The notes under the pieces are model-generated. The model was not told the origin of the DNA. It made no database searches and saw only the letters and a list, made by a program, of their open reading frames with translations. From positions 5,022,001 through 5,086,000 of the forward strand of contig JAZAYU010000013.1 in the NCBI GenBank assembly GCA_038501625.1: 64,000 bases of DNA. Direction: 5' to 3'. This stretch comes from Corbicula japonica (taxonomy: Eukaryota > Mollusca > Bivalvia > Venerida > Cyrenidae). The position numbers and the translations under genes were made by a program. Position 1 is the stretch's first letter; every line of letters starts with the position of its first letter. Shown in pieces: positions 1 through 11,399 of this stretch.

Positions 1-1465
1 TTATAAGAAGATTTTCAATTTCATGTGACCAGCTTGGGGTTCATGCAAAATTGATTTATGCAGGTGGATCTTAACACTTAAAATTAAAATGATATTAAGA
101 ATATAAACTTGATTGTTGGGATATATCTCTTCTCATCAAATCTAGAGTATAAAAATGCTTGAAAATAACCACAAAAATAGATGTTTCACTTGATTTAGAC
201 ATAGGTTTTTTTAAGTAATAATTTGTATCTTATGGTATAATAGATTGTATCTATTAGTATAAAAAAGACAACTTTATTTGTGTTTGGACTTTTAGTCCTA
301 TACCAGGACTATGCAAATAATCTTGGGCAAATTTGAGATCTTGATAGTTTTAGTCAATGGGGTTTACCATGACACAACATTATTAGTAAACATGTTAACC
401 ACCTATTACTCTAATGATGACTAAATATGCTTAATACTTGACACTTCTCTCATCAGACTTTGAAGCATGATTGTTCTGCTAATAATATAAAACATGCTGA
501 AAGAAATCTCCTGAATGTAATTTGTCAATATAAATTAAATAAATGTAATCATATAACAACAAAGTGAATTTCTCAATAATTTCTCAATAAATAGAATGAA
601 TGAATAGATGGAAATAAAAACTGTGATGTGTTAATAAATATTATCATGTAAACAATTCAAATGTATTTGGGTTATATATTAATTATGTGATAGTAGCAAA
701 AGCTAATAGAACAATATCACATCAATTTACAACAATATAAGTTTGTTTAATAGTATTTCATAAGCTAAACCTTATATGCAGCTAATATGAATAATTCCAC
801 ACCATGAAAAACATAATAACATAATTTTAGCAGGTAATCTTATGTGAACAGTCACTGTTAAAAAAATCATTTTAATGATTGGTGCTTATGTCACCTTGTA
901 ACTTCAGTTTGTTTGTATTTACTACAGCTTTTATATAATACCAAAATAACAGAATAAATGAGAAAATTTCATTCAAGGTAAGAAAAACTTAGTTGAATAA
1001 AATTCAGTGGTAATTATATCCACAAAAGATTTTGATGTATAATTAATGCAACCAACCGATAACTTGCAAAATTTATAATTATGTAAGTTTTGAAAAAGTC
1101 TACAATTTGAAGCAAGTGCTGCAGTGTTTCCTGAAAAGGGTCAGAATTAAAACACTGCATTATATTTGAATCTCTTTCTGTGGCTTATTTTGACACATTA
1201 TATTTTGATTTAACTAAATTGGACTTGTGTCAGTTTTCCAAATCGAGATCCTATCATCTGGAGCAAATGTTTCAACAGTCCTTGCTTAATTGATTTCAAA
1301 GTGCAACTAAATTCAATGATAATTGATTTTTTTATTGTTATATATGATTGTTAATTAAATCCCTTTCATAGTACTCATATCCCAAAAGGCCATGGCTGGA
1401 TTTGTTTCTTTTATCCCTGTCATCGTGTTCTTGCTGATTTTACTCCAGGAGCTCTGGTCTCTGTA
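1..1465. other. AT-rich intergenic DNA, no gene seen
   Basis: Both strands show only short open frames with no recognisable domain, and no splice-bounded coding block. The sequence is AT-rich and non-repetitive at the scale I can inspect by eye. It could be intron or intergenic sequence of a gene lying to the left of the window. Confidence 0.5.
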
Positions 1466-1857
1466 AGATCATTGAGTACCCGCCCTTTGGCTTTTCAATG
1501 CTATTAGATTCTTATGTTTTATATGTTTGTGTGCTTTTGCATGCAACATTGTTGAGCCAATAAGTGGGTTGGAGTTGTTTCACCAAGACAACGTGTATTT
1601 GTTTTGTGATATGAGAACCTGTTGGGGCAAGTGTGAGGTTGGTGCACCCTAGAATCTGGTTTAAACCCCCAATGGCAATTTGATTTGCCACTGACCGTTC
1701 CAAGGCGGTAACCCCTCGGGTTCTCATATTTGTTAATTGTTAGTGGTGTCTCTTTTGAAACTGATCATTTTGTTAACCATGCTCTCTTCCTCTCTTCTTC
1801 TTGGCTGTGTGGGGATGCTGTTTTTTGCCACGATTCCTGATATGCATATTTCACCTT
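1466..1857 (+). repeat. Dispersed repeat family A (about 400 bp), copy 1
   Basis: This is one of at least seven related copies in the window. Shared landmarks in order are: a segment ending TTGAATGCAACATTGTTGAG (here TTGCATGC), a CACCAAGACAAC block, GTGAGGTTGGTGCACCC, TTTAAACCCCCAATGGCAAT, GACCGTTCCAAGGCGGTAAC, a pyrimidine-rich CTCTCTTCCTCTCTTC block, and a terminal CCTGATATGCATATTTCAC. It carries no coding potential beyond short chance frames. The small open frame on the minus strand here comes from the repeat itself. Confidence 0.85.
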
Positions 1858-2569
1858 TTTTTTTGAAAGTACTGGGTGCTCTTTTTCAGGCCATAATTAC
1901 ATATATTGGATTGTAAAACTAACCATCTTCTGCATTTATTAAGTATGTAAAGATCTCATGTTTATGGCAAAAGATGAAAGAGAACATTGAAGATAAGGTC
2001 TTTTGGGTTCCTCATGACTAATAGTTTGATTTTTCCTTTGGTTGTGGATTATTTTCATGTTGGAATGTTTAGTGTAAACAGTAAGGCCAGAGAATAATGA
2101 CAAGTTCAGAGGTTTGATACAGAAGATCTTTCAGAAATCAAACAATATTTTGTCAAATAATACCTGTAAAATAAAAAGGAATGTTCTGCTAAGCATACTG
2201 TGTATCTAATCAGCTTATGTAGGTCTATACATAATCTAAATGGATTGATAGTGTATAGTTTGCCCATAAATTTAGGTAGTTCCTGTTGTTATGTTTTTAA
2301 TACAGCCACAACTGCTGATGAAGTTGAAAATATAAAAAAAACAGATGTTTTTGGCACAATTTTATCATAAGATTATGCACTGATAATGACTATCCGAATT
2401 ATCCGAATATATGCCCACCTGGAAGTTATCAATAAAATTCTCTCCAAAAAAGCCATTGTTGAATGGTAAAAATGCTCAGAATGCAATATCAGGTTATGGG
2501 ACAACTCTTCCCTAGCGAGATTTAAAATGATTGTTGTAATTAGTCACATAATTTGCAATGCAATTTTCA

Positions 2570-2870
2570 TATACGGAAAAGCGAAAAATCTTTGTTTACT
2601 CGCAACCTCGCTTTGACGTGACCTTCACCTTCTCTATATGACAGTTGAAACCGTGTCTCCGTGTATTGACGCGACGTCATGACGCCAAATATACAAATTT
2701 GAGCCCGTTTTCTAAACGTTCTCATTTGGTATGTTTTGTGCGTTTGGGTACCAACGTGAAAGAAATCAGTGAAAATAAAAATGATATCCCACTGTTTGAA
2801 AACAGTGCTATACCACTTTTATTTCACCGGGAAAGTTCTATAATTCACTGAAAAGCATAGAATAAAAAAC
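2570..2870 (-). repeat. Foldback repeat family B, copy 1
   Basis: This matches, in reverse orientation, the two copies at 35.88-36.69 kb. Shared blocks are an ATTTCACCGGGAAAGTTCTA end, a CACTGTTTGAAAACAGTG hairpin, TTGGGTACCAACGTGAAA and CGTTTTCTAAACGTTCTCAT. The short plus-strand frame that covers it is repeat-derived. Confidence 0.75.
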
Positions 2871-3161
2871 TAGCTCAACCATACAAACTAATTTATCATA
2901 CATGATACTATAAATAACACATACATACATACATTAAACAGACTTAAATACCCACAATTTAAGAAGAGACATCAATACGAAACCCTGTTAACATATCTTT
3001 AATTAAAAAAAACTAACTTATTTGAGAAAACATTAAACTCGCCGTATCTTCTATAAGACCATTGTTTTATCTATGGGTAGATTAAGAATAACTGAGTCAT
3101 CCGCATTTAATTATTATACGCAATAGTCTATATACTTTACAGTAACATTTTTATAGTCAAT

Positions 3162-4350
3162 TTAAAAATGGAGTTCATTATCATATTGAAACACTTGAAA
3201 ATCTTTTTCATATGCTGTTTTAATTGCTTCCAAAGTGTCCGCTCGTACTTCTTTATACGCATTTATCATATGTTTATATCTTTGTTGTATTTTCTCACCA
3301 GTAGAAAGTGGGCGTGTACGCAAGGTGTCCAAAACCACGCCTATAAAATAATCAGCGTCACTCAACTGTGTTCCGGAAGTAAACATTTCTTTTGGAATTT
3401 CTAATCCGTCAGGGATTATTCCTTGTATTTGAAATGATATCCACAACCTTTCAACAAAATTTTCTTGAGTTAAATTTCCTCTCCTGACCACAGACTTAAA
3501 TTTGTCATTAATCCTGCCAATCACTGTTTTTGTTATCGTTTTCACGTTAACTTCCGCGTTGTTTCGGTGCAGAATATCATAAATTTGCGCACGCGCATAT
3601 TCGTCCGCTTGGGCTATTTTTAGAACATATTCAATGTCATCGCTGAACGATTCTTGCTGTACGAAAATAATATTTGGAAGCCCGCAAACAAGTTTAAACT
3701 TTAAATGTTTCTTCTGAAAATAGTATATCATAATGTATATTCACATTATTATATCCCGTTTTGATGACGTAGTCTAAGAAATTCTGGAAGGTTGCTGTAT
3801 ACCTTTCGCTTCTGGTTCCGTAAGTATGTTTTGATACATCGTTTATCAACCCTTCGTGATTTGGGAGATAGATTTTATCGATAAATGCAGAATACAGTCT
3901 GGAATACGGATTGCGTCCCATTATAATCACGTTGTAGTCTCGAAGTTCGCCGAGAGTAAAATCTCTTGGACGCATAAAATTTGTCATGAAGTGTTTTTCT
4001 TGACTCATTCAGCATTGAAGTATTCTTTTTACGTCTAAGTATAGAAAACAACTGCAACATAAATATGGGGCCAGCTTTTGCGCTCATTTTGCACGCAAGA
4101 TTATGCTCCATTGAATAAACGATGTTCCACGGTAACCTAGTTTTATGTATATCTCCAACAGACTGCGTGAAATCTGTGTCATTGCAAAGCTTTTTAACGT
4201 GTGCAAGTTTTTCTTGGCGAACGTCTTTTCCTTTTTGGTGAAGATCTTCTCCGAATTCTTCCCAGCACTTTGTTGGTGAACCTCATGTGAACAAATTTCT
4301 CCAGCGATAGCGACATGTTCTACAACGAAAAAGTAGTTCAAATATGTTTT
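3162..4350 (-). pseudogene. Carbohydrate-sulfotransferase-like pseudogene (two frameshifts)
   Basis: Three overlapping minus-strand frames read together as one sulfotransferase-like protein (Sulfotransfer_2 type) and align along their length with the intact copy at 14,018-15,093. The 5' part, in the frame open above about 4,015, has KLAHVKKLCND and ACKMSAKAGPIFMLQLF, which is the 5'-PSB-like region. The frame then shifts near 4,010-4,035 into a segment with the 3'-PB motif RNPYSRLYSAFIDK. It shifts again near 3,720-3,740 into the C-terminal part (IFVQQESFSDDIEYV, EIPKEMFTSGTQLSDADYF) ending FQYDNELHF and stop. In the intact paralogue the PSB core is KIGSTF; here it reads KAGPIF, so the cofactor loop is also altered. 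No upstream membrane-anchor exon was found. Two frameshifts plus the damaged loop favour a pseudogene; assembly error is the alternative. Confidence 0.8.
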
Positions 4351-4402
4351 ACTTTTACACTATTAGTTATCACCTAATTGACGTGCATCTCAAATGTCTC
4401 TA

Positions 4403-4479
4403 GCTGAGAGCGAACCCGCACCGTCACGGCGACAGCGCCTAGCCCTGCAATTCCTGCGATGCAACCAACTGAGCTAACC
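4403..4479 (-). repeat. tRNA-like repeat with long variable arm, copy 1
   Basis: Read on the minus strand it has a canonical A-box-like TTAGCTCAGTTGGTTGCATC. This is followed by GGCTAGGCGCTGTCGCCGT and then a B-box-like GCGGGTTCGCTC. Two related truncated copies lie at 5,270-5,320 (-) and 60,610-60,665 (+). It cannot fold as a clean functional tRNA by eye because the acceptor stem ends do not pair. A tRNA-derived SINE head or tRNA pseudogene is the best reading. Confidence 0.55.
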
Positions 4480-4759
4480 AAAAAAAGGTTGACCGGATAA
4501 CCCTGATATACGTAACGATCATGACATCGGTAACGGGTTATTTTACTGCTTAAGTCCTATAAACATATTTTTGTCAGTAACATATTACTCATGTGCGCGT
4601 GAGTAACAATTTAGTTTTTTGCATATTCTTTGTGTTGATACTCAATTTTCCAAAAAGTTAGTCATTCATAAGTATTGGCTTTATAAAATCATACGGTTGA
4701 TACTTTTTTCTTTAAATGAGCCAAAAACAGTAAATGATAGAAAGGCAGTAGAAATCAGT

Positions 4760-4895
4760 GCTGAAGATGATAAAACTGAGAATAGAAACCAGTTTCAAAT
4801 CTCAACCGTCTGATTGGCAACCAGTCGCCATTTTAGCCAATCAGATGCTTGAGATTTTACTGGTTTCCATTCTCAGTTTTATAATCTTGGAGCCA
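4760..4895. repeat. Foldback MITE family C, copy 1
   Basis: An inverted-repeat unit of about 130 bp built on the arm sequence GAAACCAGT..CAAATCTCAA..CATCTGATTGGC and its reverse complement, with outer ends around ATAAAACTGAGAAT. Related copies occur at 6,540-6,645, 28,320-28,425, 44,255-44,400, 61,862-62,017 and 62,130-62,280. Confidence 0.8.
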
Positions 4896-5269
4896 GTTCA
4901 TCAGTATGCGGCTTTCTTAAATCTGAAAGGTCGCAACCGGAAACGAAATAACAATACCAATTTCTCAACACTGCTTTAAGTATCCAAATTTTCATTGTTT
5001 AAATATTTTATTAAATCAAGCTTTGTTTCACATGAAAGGAATGTAAAAGCTGAATATCCATTTAAACAAAATTAAGCGTTTATAAAACAGATTTCAGGCT
5101 TACATATGACCGGCTGTTTTAAAGTGACTTAAAAGTGTTTTTATGTTCTTTAACTTATGTTCAGTTTTGCAAGTCGACCAAAACTATAAGTCTTTTCCAC
5201 TATGTAATGTTTTCAAGATTTATTTGTTTATGACAGCCTTTAAAATCAAATAGTAAAATGGTATTAACC

Positions 5270-5320
5270 CTACTCGGGAGCGAACCCGTACGGCGACAGC
5301 GCCTAGCCATGCAACGCTTA
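5270..5320 (-). repeat. tRNA-like repeat, copy 2 (5' truncated)
   Basis: The minus strand reads ATGGCTAGGCGCTGTCGCCG followed by a B-box-like ACGGGTTCGCTCCC. It matches the variable-arm and B-box portion of the 4,403-4,479 copy but lacks the A box. It lies directly upstream of the 95 bp minisatellite. Confidence 0.5.
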
Positions 5321-5330
5321 TTATGCTATC

Positions 5331-6438
5331 TATGAAATGTTCTTTACCTAACTTTCGCAGGTTTGGTTCTCGGCGTGCATGGGTGAAATTCTCACCTTCG
5401 AGTTGATAAACTAGCTACCCGGGACAAAGAAATGTTGTTTACCTAAATATCTCAAGTTTGGTTCTTGGCGTGCATGGGTGAAATTCTCGTCTTCGAGTTA
5501 ATACACTAGCTATCAGGGATAAAGAAATGTTATTTACATAAATGTAGCAGGTTTGGTTCTCGGCGTGCATGGGTGAAATTCTCGCCTTCCAGTTGATACA
5601 TTAGCTACCCGGAATAAAGAAATGTTATTTACCTAAATGTAGCAGGTTTGGTTCTCGGCGTGCATGTGTGAAATTCTTGCCTTCGACTTGATACATTAGC
5701 TACCCGGGATAAAGAAATGTTATTTATCTAAATATCGCAGGTTTGGTTCTCGGCGTGTATGGGTGAAATTCTCGCCTTCGAGATGATACACTAGCTATCC
5801 GGGACAAAGTAATGTTATTTACCTGAATATCGCAGGTTTGGTTCTCGGCGAGCATGGGTGAAATTTTTGCCTTCGAGATAATACACTAGCTACCCGGGAC
5901 AAAGAAATGTTATTTACCTAAATATCGCAAGTTTGGTTCTCGGCGTGCATGGGTGAAATTCTCGCCTTCGAAATAATACACTAGCTACCCGGGACAAAGA
6001 AATGTTATTTACCTAAATATCGCAGGTTTGGTTCTCGGCGCGCATGGGTGAAATATTTGCCTTCGAGTTTATACACTAGCTACCGAGAATAAAGATATGA
6101 TATTTACCTAAATATCGCAGGTTCGGTTTTCGGCGATCATGGGTGAAATTCTCGCCTTCGAGATAATAATACACTAGCTACCCTGGATAAAGAAATGTTA
6201 TTTACCTAAATATCGCAGGTTTGGTTCTCGGCGTGCATGGGTGAAATTTTCGCCTTCGAGTTGATACACTAGCTACCCGGGATAAAGAAATGTTATTTAT
6301 CTAAATATCGCAGGTTTGGTTCTCGGCAATCATGGGTGAAATCCACTAGCTACCAGGAATAAAAATAAGATATTTACCTAAATTTATCCGTTTTGATTCT
6401 CGACGTGCATGGGTGAAATTCTCGCCTTCGAGATGATA
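5331..6438. repeat. Minisatellite, 95 bp unit, about 12 copies
   Basis: The unit landmark GTTTGGTTCTCGGCGTGCAT recurs at 5361, 5456, 5551, 5646, 5741, 5836 and onward, a spacing of exactly 95 bp in the left half. Each unit continues with GGGTGAAATTCTCGCCTTCG, ACACTAGCTACCCGGGA and AAAGAAATGTTATTTACCTA. The rightmost units carry small indels. No open frame runs through it and no spacers vary, so it is a satellite and not a CRISPR array. Confidence 0.95.
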
Positions 6439-6539
6439 CCCTATACCAAACATCATCGTCACCATGGCGACCAAAGTACAAACAAACGCGACAGTTTGTT
6501 TATAAACCTGCATCCTTTCCTACAAAAAATATGCATACC

Positions 6540-6645
6540 AGGGTCCAAGATCATAAAACTAAGATTAGAGACCAGTCGCCATTTCAGCCAATTAGATGCT
6601 TGAAATCTGAGACCAGCCTGCAGATTTAGATTTATGATCTTGGTA
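6540..6645. repeat. Foldback MITE family C, copy 2
   Basis: A degenerate copy with GATCATAAAACTAAGATTAG, GCCATTTCAGCCAATTAGAT and the opposing ATTTATGATCTTGG end. It belongs to the same family as the unit at 4,760-4,895. Confidence 0.6.
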
Positions 6646-6703
6646 AATACGTAAGCGGTATTTAGGGCCAACTGTAGAGAGCGAGTCTTACAGTCAGTTG
6701 GAG

Positions 6704-6707
6704 AGAA

Positions 6708-6740
<33 letters not shown>

Positions 6741-6745
6741 GAGAA

Positions 6746-6786
<41 letters not shown>

Positions 6787-6806
6787 GACAGAGAGAGGGA
6801 CAGAGT

Positions 6807-6897
<91 letters not shown>

Positions 6898-6932
6898 GGA
6901 CGAACGAACGAACGAACGGACAGACAGGCATG
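6704..6932. repeat. Compound microsatellite (GA)n, (GACA)n, (GAAC)n
   Basis: Runs of GAGA and GACAGACA cover about 190 bp and are followed by a short AACGAACG run. All three minus-strand frames stay open here as repeated Ser/Leu/Cys/Val codons. Those frames are a compositional artefact, not genes. Confidence 0.95.
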
Positions 6933-7231
6933 CAGTTCCATACACGATCAATTCATTACCGATCACAATTAACCAATAATGTTGTTATTATGGTTCAAAA
7001 CGGAATGCATTTCTGACCACAATGTACAAAAATGCAATTCAGATTCCGCGAAAATAGGTTAAATATGCAGTGTCACGTTTCTTTTTGTTGTTGTTGAGCA
7101 TATATAGCATCTGACATAAGTTGCGTGTAAATATAAATAAAAACAAAATAAAAAACATAATATGAAACGAGTTCAGGAAAATTGTTATTTAACGACCCTC
7201 TGGCGCTTAATAGTAAAACTAGTATACGAGC

Positions 7232-7660
7232 TTAAGGTGCTATGGTATTTGTCATTGCACCGTCATTGATAAAAAAGAAAATTGTCAAAATCTCTCTTAC
7301 AGCAAAATGCAGTTCAATAACAATTTGCACTTACCAATTTTATAAATGTAAGTTAAATTTATATATAATTTACATAAAGAAAAGTTAGAACAGTCAAGAA
7401 AAATAGTTAGACCTAAAATCCATAAACTTCTATTTGCAATTTATCACAAAAAAGAAGCAACATTAAATATCAATTTAAATGTCTTTATGAGTTACTGACA
7501 ACAATATCTAAGGACCTTTGGTCTAAAATGTATACAATGTATGTTATTTGTAAAAGTGTGTTTGGCCTTCAATTTCCTGGTCGCGAAAATGGATGACAAA
7601 AAATATGAAAATGTTGATGTCTCTTTTCAAGGACACTTACACTTAAAAGCCGTACTTCTT
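7232..7660 (+). repeat. Dispersed repeat family D, copy 1
   Basis: It starts at CTTAAGGTGCTATGG and contains TTGATAAAAAAGAAAATTGT, CAAAATGCAGTTCAATAA and AGAAAAGTTAGAACAGT. The same landmarks occur at 11.79-12.2 kb, 16.19-16.40 kb and 45.09-46.05 kb. It has no coding content. Confidence 0.65.
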
Positions 7661-7794
7661 AATAAATTGTTCACTTCATGTTAAGTAATGGACACAAATA
7701 CAACTGACTCAAATAGTTCGGTTATTTTTTTGAAGAACCACCATGTTGTGTTCGTTAACTGCGGTTTCGAATAAAGAATAAATAGAGGATATTT

Positions 7795-8030
7795 GTTTTT
7801 ACCAGTGTAAGATAGAAGTATATTTCGCCGAGTGAGCTCCGGAATTCGTATTTTCACGAGTGGCGAAGCCACAAGTGAAAATACATCATTCCGGAGTTCA
7901 CGAGTGAAATATAGTTCTATCTTTCACTGGTAAAAAACAAATTTGAAAAACAGTGAAATACCGCTTTATTTCACCGGGAAAATTCAGTTATTCACTGGAA
8001 AGCATAAAATAAATACGAAGTCTGTTCTAC
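7795..8030 (-). repeat. Foldback repeat family B, copy 2, with internal hairpin
   Basis: The core is a palindrome. GAGCTCCGGAATTCGTATTT and CACGAGTGGCGAAGCC face their inverted partners CAAGTGAAAATACATCATTC and CGGAGTTCACGAG, flanked by AAGATAGA and TCTATCTTTCACTGG. It continues into CAGTGAAATACCGCTTTATT and the TTTCACCGGGAAAATTC end shared with 35.9-36.7 kb. Confidence 0.75.
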
Positions 8031-8149
8031 CACTCCTACACTGGTGTTTGTTGTTATTTTTATCATGCAAAAACCAATGTTTAGTAAAATAATATATTTG
8101 GCTGAATGCATTGAAAAAATGAAAAAAAAACTGCAAATGTGAAACGCGT

Positions 8150-8800
8150 ATCCTAGCTTAATCAGGTTCCGTCCTGGTTTTCCGAAATCACATAACGGCA
8201 TATATAAACACAAGTGTGAAACGCTAGACCCGATCTAAAGCCAGATTCCGTCCCTGTTGTCCGAAATCACAAAAAAAATCAAATATAAAGGACAAGTGTG
8301 CAGCGCTTTCTCGAACTAACCCAGATTCCGTCTATGTTGTCCGAAATCACAAAAATCAAATATAAAGGACAAGTGTGCAGCGCTTTTTCGAACTAACCCA
8401 GATTCCGTCTATGTTGTCCGAAATCACAAAAAATCAAATATAAAGGACAAGTGTGCAGCGCTTTCTCGAACTAACCCAGATTCCGTCTATGTTGTCCGAA
8501 ATCACAAAAAATCAAATATAAAGGACAAGTATGCAGCGCTTTTTCGAACTAACCCAGATTCCGTCCTGGCTGTCCAAAATCATATAAACGACAAATTTGA
8601 AGCGCTTAGCCGAGATAAACCAGATTCCGTCCTGCTTGTGCGCTTATCTGAGCTAAAAGCAGATTCCGTCCTTGTCGATCGAAATCACATAAAGTCATAT
8701 ATCAACTACAAGTGTGAAGCGCTTATCCGATCTAAAATCCAGATTTCGTCCTCGTTGTCAGAATTTCATTTATAGACTACAAATGTGGAAAGCTAATCCG
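8150..8800. repeat. Minisatellite, 77-78 bp unit, about 7-8 copies
   Basis: The unit AAATATAAAGGACAAGTGTG followed by CAGCGCTTT, CGAACTAACCCAGATTCCGT and GTTGTCCGAAATCAC repeats at 77-78 bp spacing (landmarks at 8296, 8373 and 8451). The outer units are more diverged. Confidence 0.9.
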
Positions 8801-9177
8801 AGTTAAACCAGTCTTAAACGAATACTTTTTTCTTTCCACTTTTATAAAGTTAAAAATTCAGATTTTAAGCTTGAAATGCGTTTCCAGAATAAAAGTGAAA
8901 TAAAAATTTAGATTTTATGTGTGCGTGAAATGTCTCTCCGTGCGGCCACATAAATGTAAATGGTGATGTCTACATGTAGATCGTTTGATAACAATACAAA
9001 ATTAGTTTTCAAATTAAAATAAAAGCCTCGGGTAAAAGGATGAGAATGTTGTTAAGTGCGTGATTTTATGGACTGATAATACACGCAACATGTTTTCTTT
9101 AGTACATTTATTCATGTATTTATTGTAATTATGTATGATTGTAATTTTAATGAGTTATCTTAATAAATAAATAAAGA

Positions 9178-9223
9178 GTTATTATTATTATTATTATTAT
9201 TATTCTTTTTATTATTATTATTC

Positions 9224-9303
<80 letters not shown>
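9178..9303. repeat. ATT trinucleotide microsatellite
   Basis: A nearly pure (ATT)n run with two short interruptions (CTTTTT, CTT). It directly precedes the 9,343-9,486 palindrome. Confidence 0.95.
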
Positions 9304-9304
<1 letters not shown>

Positions 9305-9342
9305 CTTCATTTTTGCATTCTTCTAAATTATTTTACTACTAT

Positions 9343-9486
9343 ATAAATATCACATCCCATTGGGGGAAACAGTACGAAATGTTAACCCGAGAGAAGTAAT
9401 GTCAACCAAGGCGTTAGCCGAGGTTGACATTACCTTCTCAAGGGTTAACATTTCGTACTGTTTCCCCAATGGGATGTGATATTTAT
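9343..9486. repeat. Long near-perfect palindrome (hairpin)
   Basis: The left arm has ATAAATATCACATCCCATTG, GAAACAGTACGAAATGTTAA and AGTAATGTCAACC. The right arm has AGGTTGACATTACC, GGTTAACATTTCGTACTG and CCAATGGGATGTGATATTTA. The arms are about 66 nt each around a short AAGGCGTTAGCCG loop. The flanks TTTATTACACC (about 9,486) and GGTGTAATAAA (about 9,790) are themselves inverted, so the palindrome may be the left end of a larger foldback element. Confidence 0.9.
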
Positions 9487-10040
9487 TTTATTACACCGAA
9501 CATTTGTTTTTTTAGAGATCTTGACTATGACCAAATTTCGTTTGGGAACAAAATCAAGCGCCGGAAGTCCAAATTCAATAATGCTCAATAAGCGGCTACA
9601 AATAATGATCAAAATGCGTTTATCTCCCTTGGTCAATTACGCATGCGTAGAAGTTAATTTGTAATCGGATTTCCAAGATATTTATTTTTAGATCCACGCG
9701 AGGGTGACATGATGCTGTCGCATATGTGACAGTAGCGATTATCTCCCTGTGACGTCACATTACGCTGTATAGTAAACTAATCACGTGAGGTGTAATAAAT
9801 GTATTTACACTTCATACGTCCCAAATTCGGCTGACCGTAATACTTAGAATATTCTCTAAAATAACCAAAATTTGACTTAAAATGTATTTATTAGAAACAA
9901 CCTTATTATTGAACTGTATGTTAATCAATGACAGTGAATTTACAAATGCAGAAACAGATGTACTATAAGTTAAATCACTAAAGATGTGAATCGAATATGA
10001 TCATAAAAAGTGAACATCTGTGTGTAAGTCCAGACATGTA

Positions 10041-11235
10041 CACTAGTCAAAAGTTCTAAGTGCACACTTAATAAATGTTGATTTTCCGAACAATTTGATT
10101 GAATCTTTTAAAATATTATAAATAACATTGAAGGAGTATTAATATCATATTAACCCATAAAAACAAATTTGAATCTGGCTAGCACAATTAAAAAATAAAA
10201 ACAAGTTTAGCTCACTTGTACACAGAAACAATTCTCAAATAAATAATCATTGCATCCGCTATCAGTTGTGATCATTTTATCATCTTTGTATCATCAAAGT
10301 CAGATGTAAATCTAAAGGAAAAGTTGAGGTTTGTCATTCCATTGCACTAAAATAACTTCCTGTAGCTTCGTAATGATCTGCTGGGCACGATGAGCCAACA
10401 CTCTTGTCTGTTTTATCCATAACCTGTAAACGTGGATGTCAAGGAGAAAATAATATTTTCCTCACATTGGTTTGTGCCAAAGGTTTTTGAGTGGTCTAGC
10501 AATTTGGGACGATGCAATTGTCTGTGATAGATGTGTAACAGCCTTTCCGAAAGAAAAAAAAATGAATTTATTTCGATAAAATAGACCGATAATTCGGACA
10601 GGTTTTTAATATTTCAGATCAAATAACATGATTTTCGAAAGATTCGATTTTGCAATTTGATTTATTTCTTTTAATTTAAGTTTTAGAGTTTTAATAAGTG
10701 GGCACTTATCAATCAAATGCAATTCTAAAATTTTCGTTTTAACGTTCTCTTACGTAAATATTTAATGACATGAGTAACGTCAACGTTCAACATAAGCAAC
10801 GTTATCAATCTAGAAAAAATATCATTAGAATTTTTACTTAAAATGATAAAATATGCAAAAGTGAAGCATTTATTTTGCATTAACGAATAATATAATGATG
10901 TTTTTATATAAAATTTAAAGTTGTGTCAGTTAAAAGCATTTTGACGGAACTTTCGTGGTATTCAGTGGTCAAACGTTCCTTAGTTTTAAAATGTTGGTGT
11001 GTTTTTTTAGATTGTCCGGTGTCGGTGAACATGTGAAAAACAAAATTGGTTGTAAAAAAATCAAGATAACGCATAAATAGCGTATGCTGGCGTATACGAC
11101 GTAATACGTAAAACAACTGCACATTTTTCAAATAATAATTATTTTTCGATCATATTTAACATAATGTCAAACTTTCTTTTAATTACGATATAACTTTGAG
11201 ATATTCAAGTGTGCACTTAGAACTTTTGACCAGTG
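10041..11235. mobile_element. Non-autonomous Tc1/mariner-like element
   Basis: Terminal inverted repeats of about 27-30 bp are visible: left CACTAGTCAAAAGTTCTAAG TGCACACTT, right (reverse complement) CACTGGTCAAAAGTTCTAAG TGCACACTT. TA lies directly outside both ends (10039-10040 and 11236-11237), as expected for a TA target-site duplication. The 1.2 kb interior has no transposase-like frame. Assignment to Tc1/mariner rests on the TA flanks and the CACTG-type ends. Confidence 0.75.
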
Positions 11236-11399
11236 TATTATTAAGAGCTGAAGAAGAGAGTCTATTTACAAAGTAACAAAGTATGTACAATTTTGAACTT
11301 TTTAGTGTAAGAAAAGTAATTTAGGCATGTTGAAATTGCAGTCATAGAACTTTGTTCAAATTTAGACAATGTAATCTATAAACTGACTTCCAATGAAAA

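Noticed and set aside
2316..2335. CTGATGA...GAAA core resembling a hammerhead ribozyme
   Set aside because: Only four bases separate the two boxes, so stem II cannot form, and no flanking complementary stems or cleavage triplet were found.
5331..6438. Regular repeats that could suggest a CRISPR array
   Set aside because: The whole 95 bp unit is repeated with no variable spacers, and the sequence is eukaryotic.
6459..6966. Three overlapping minus-strand frames rich in Ser-Leu and Cys-Leu-Ser-Val repeats
   Set aside because: They are translations of the GA/GACA microsatellite in all three frames, not a protein gene.
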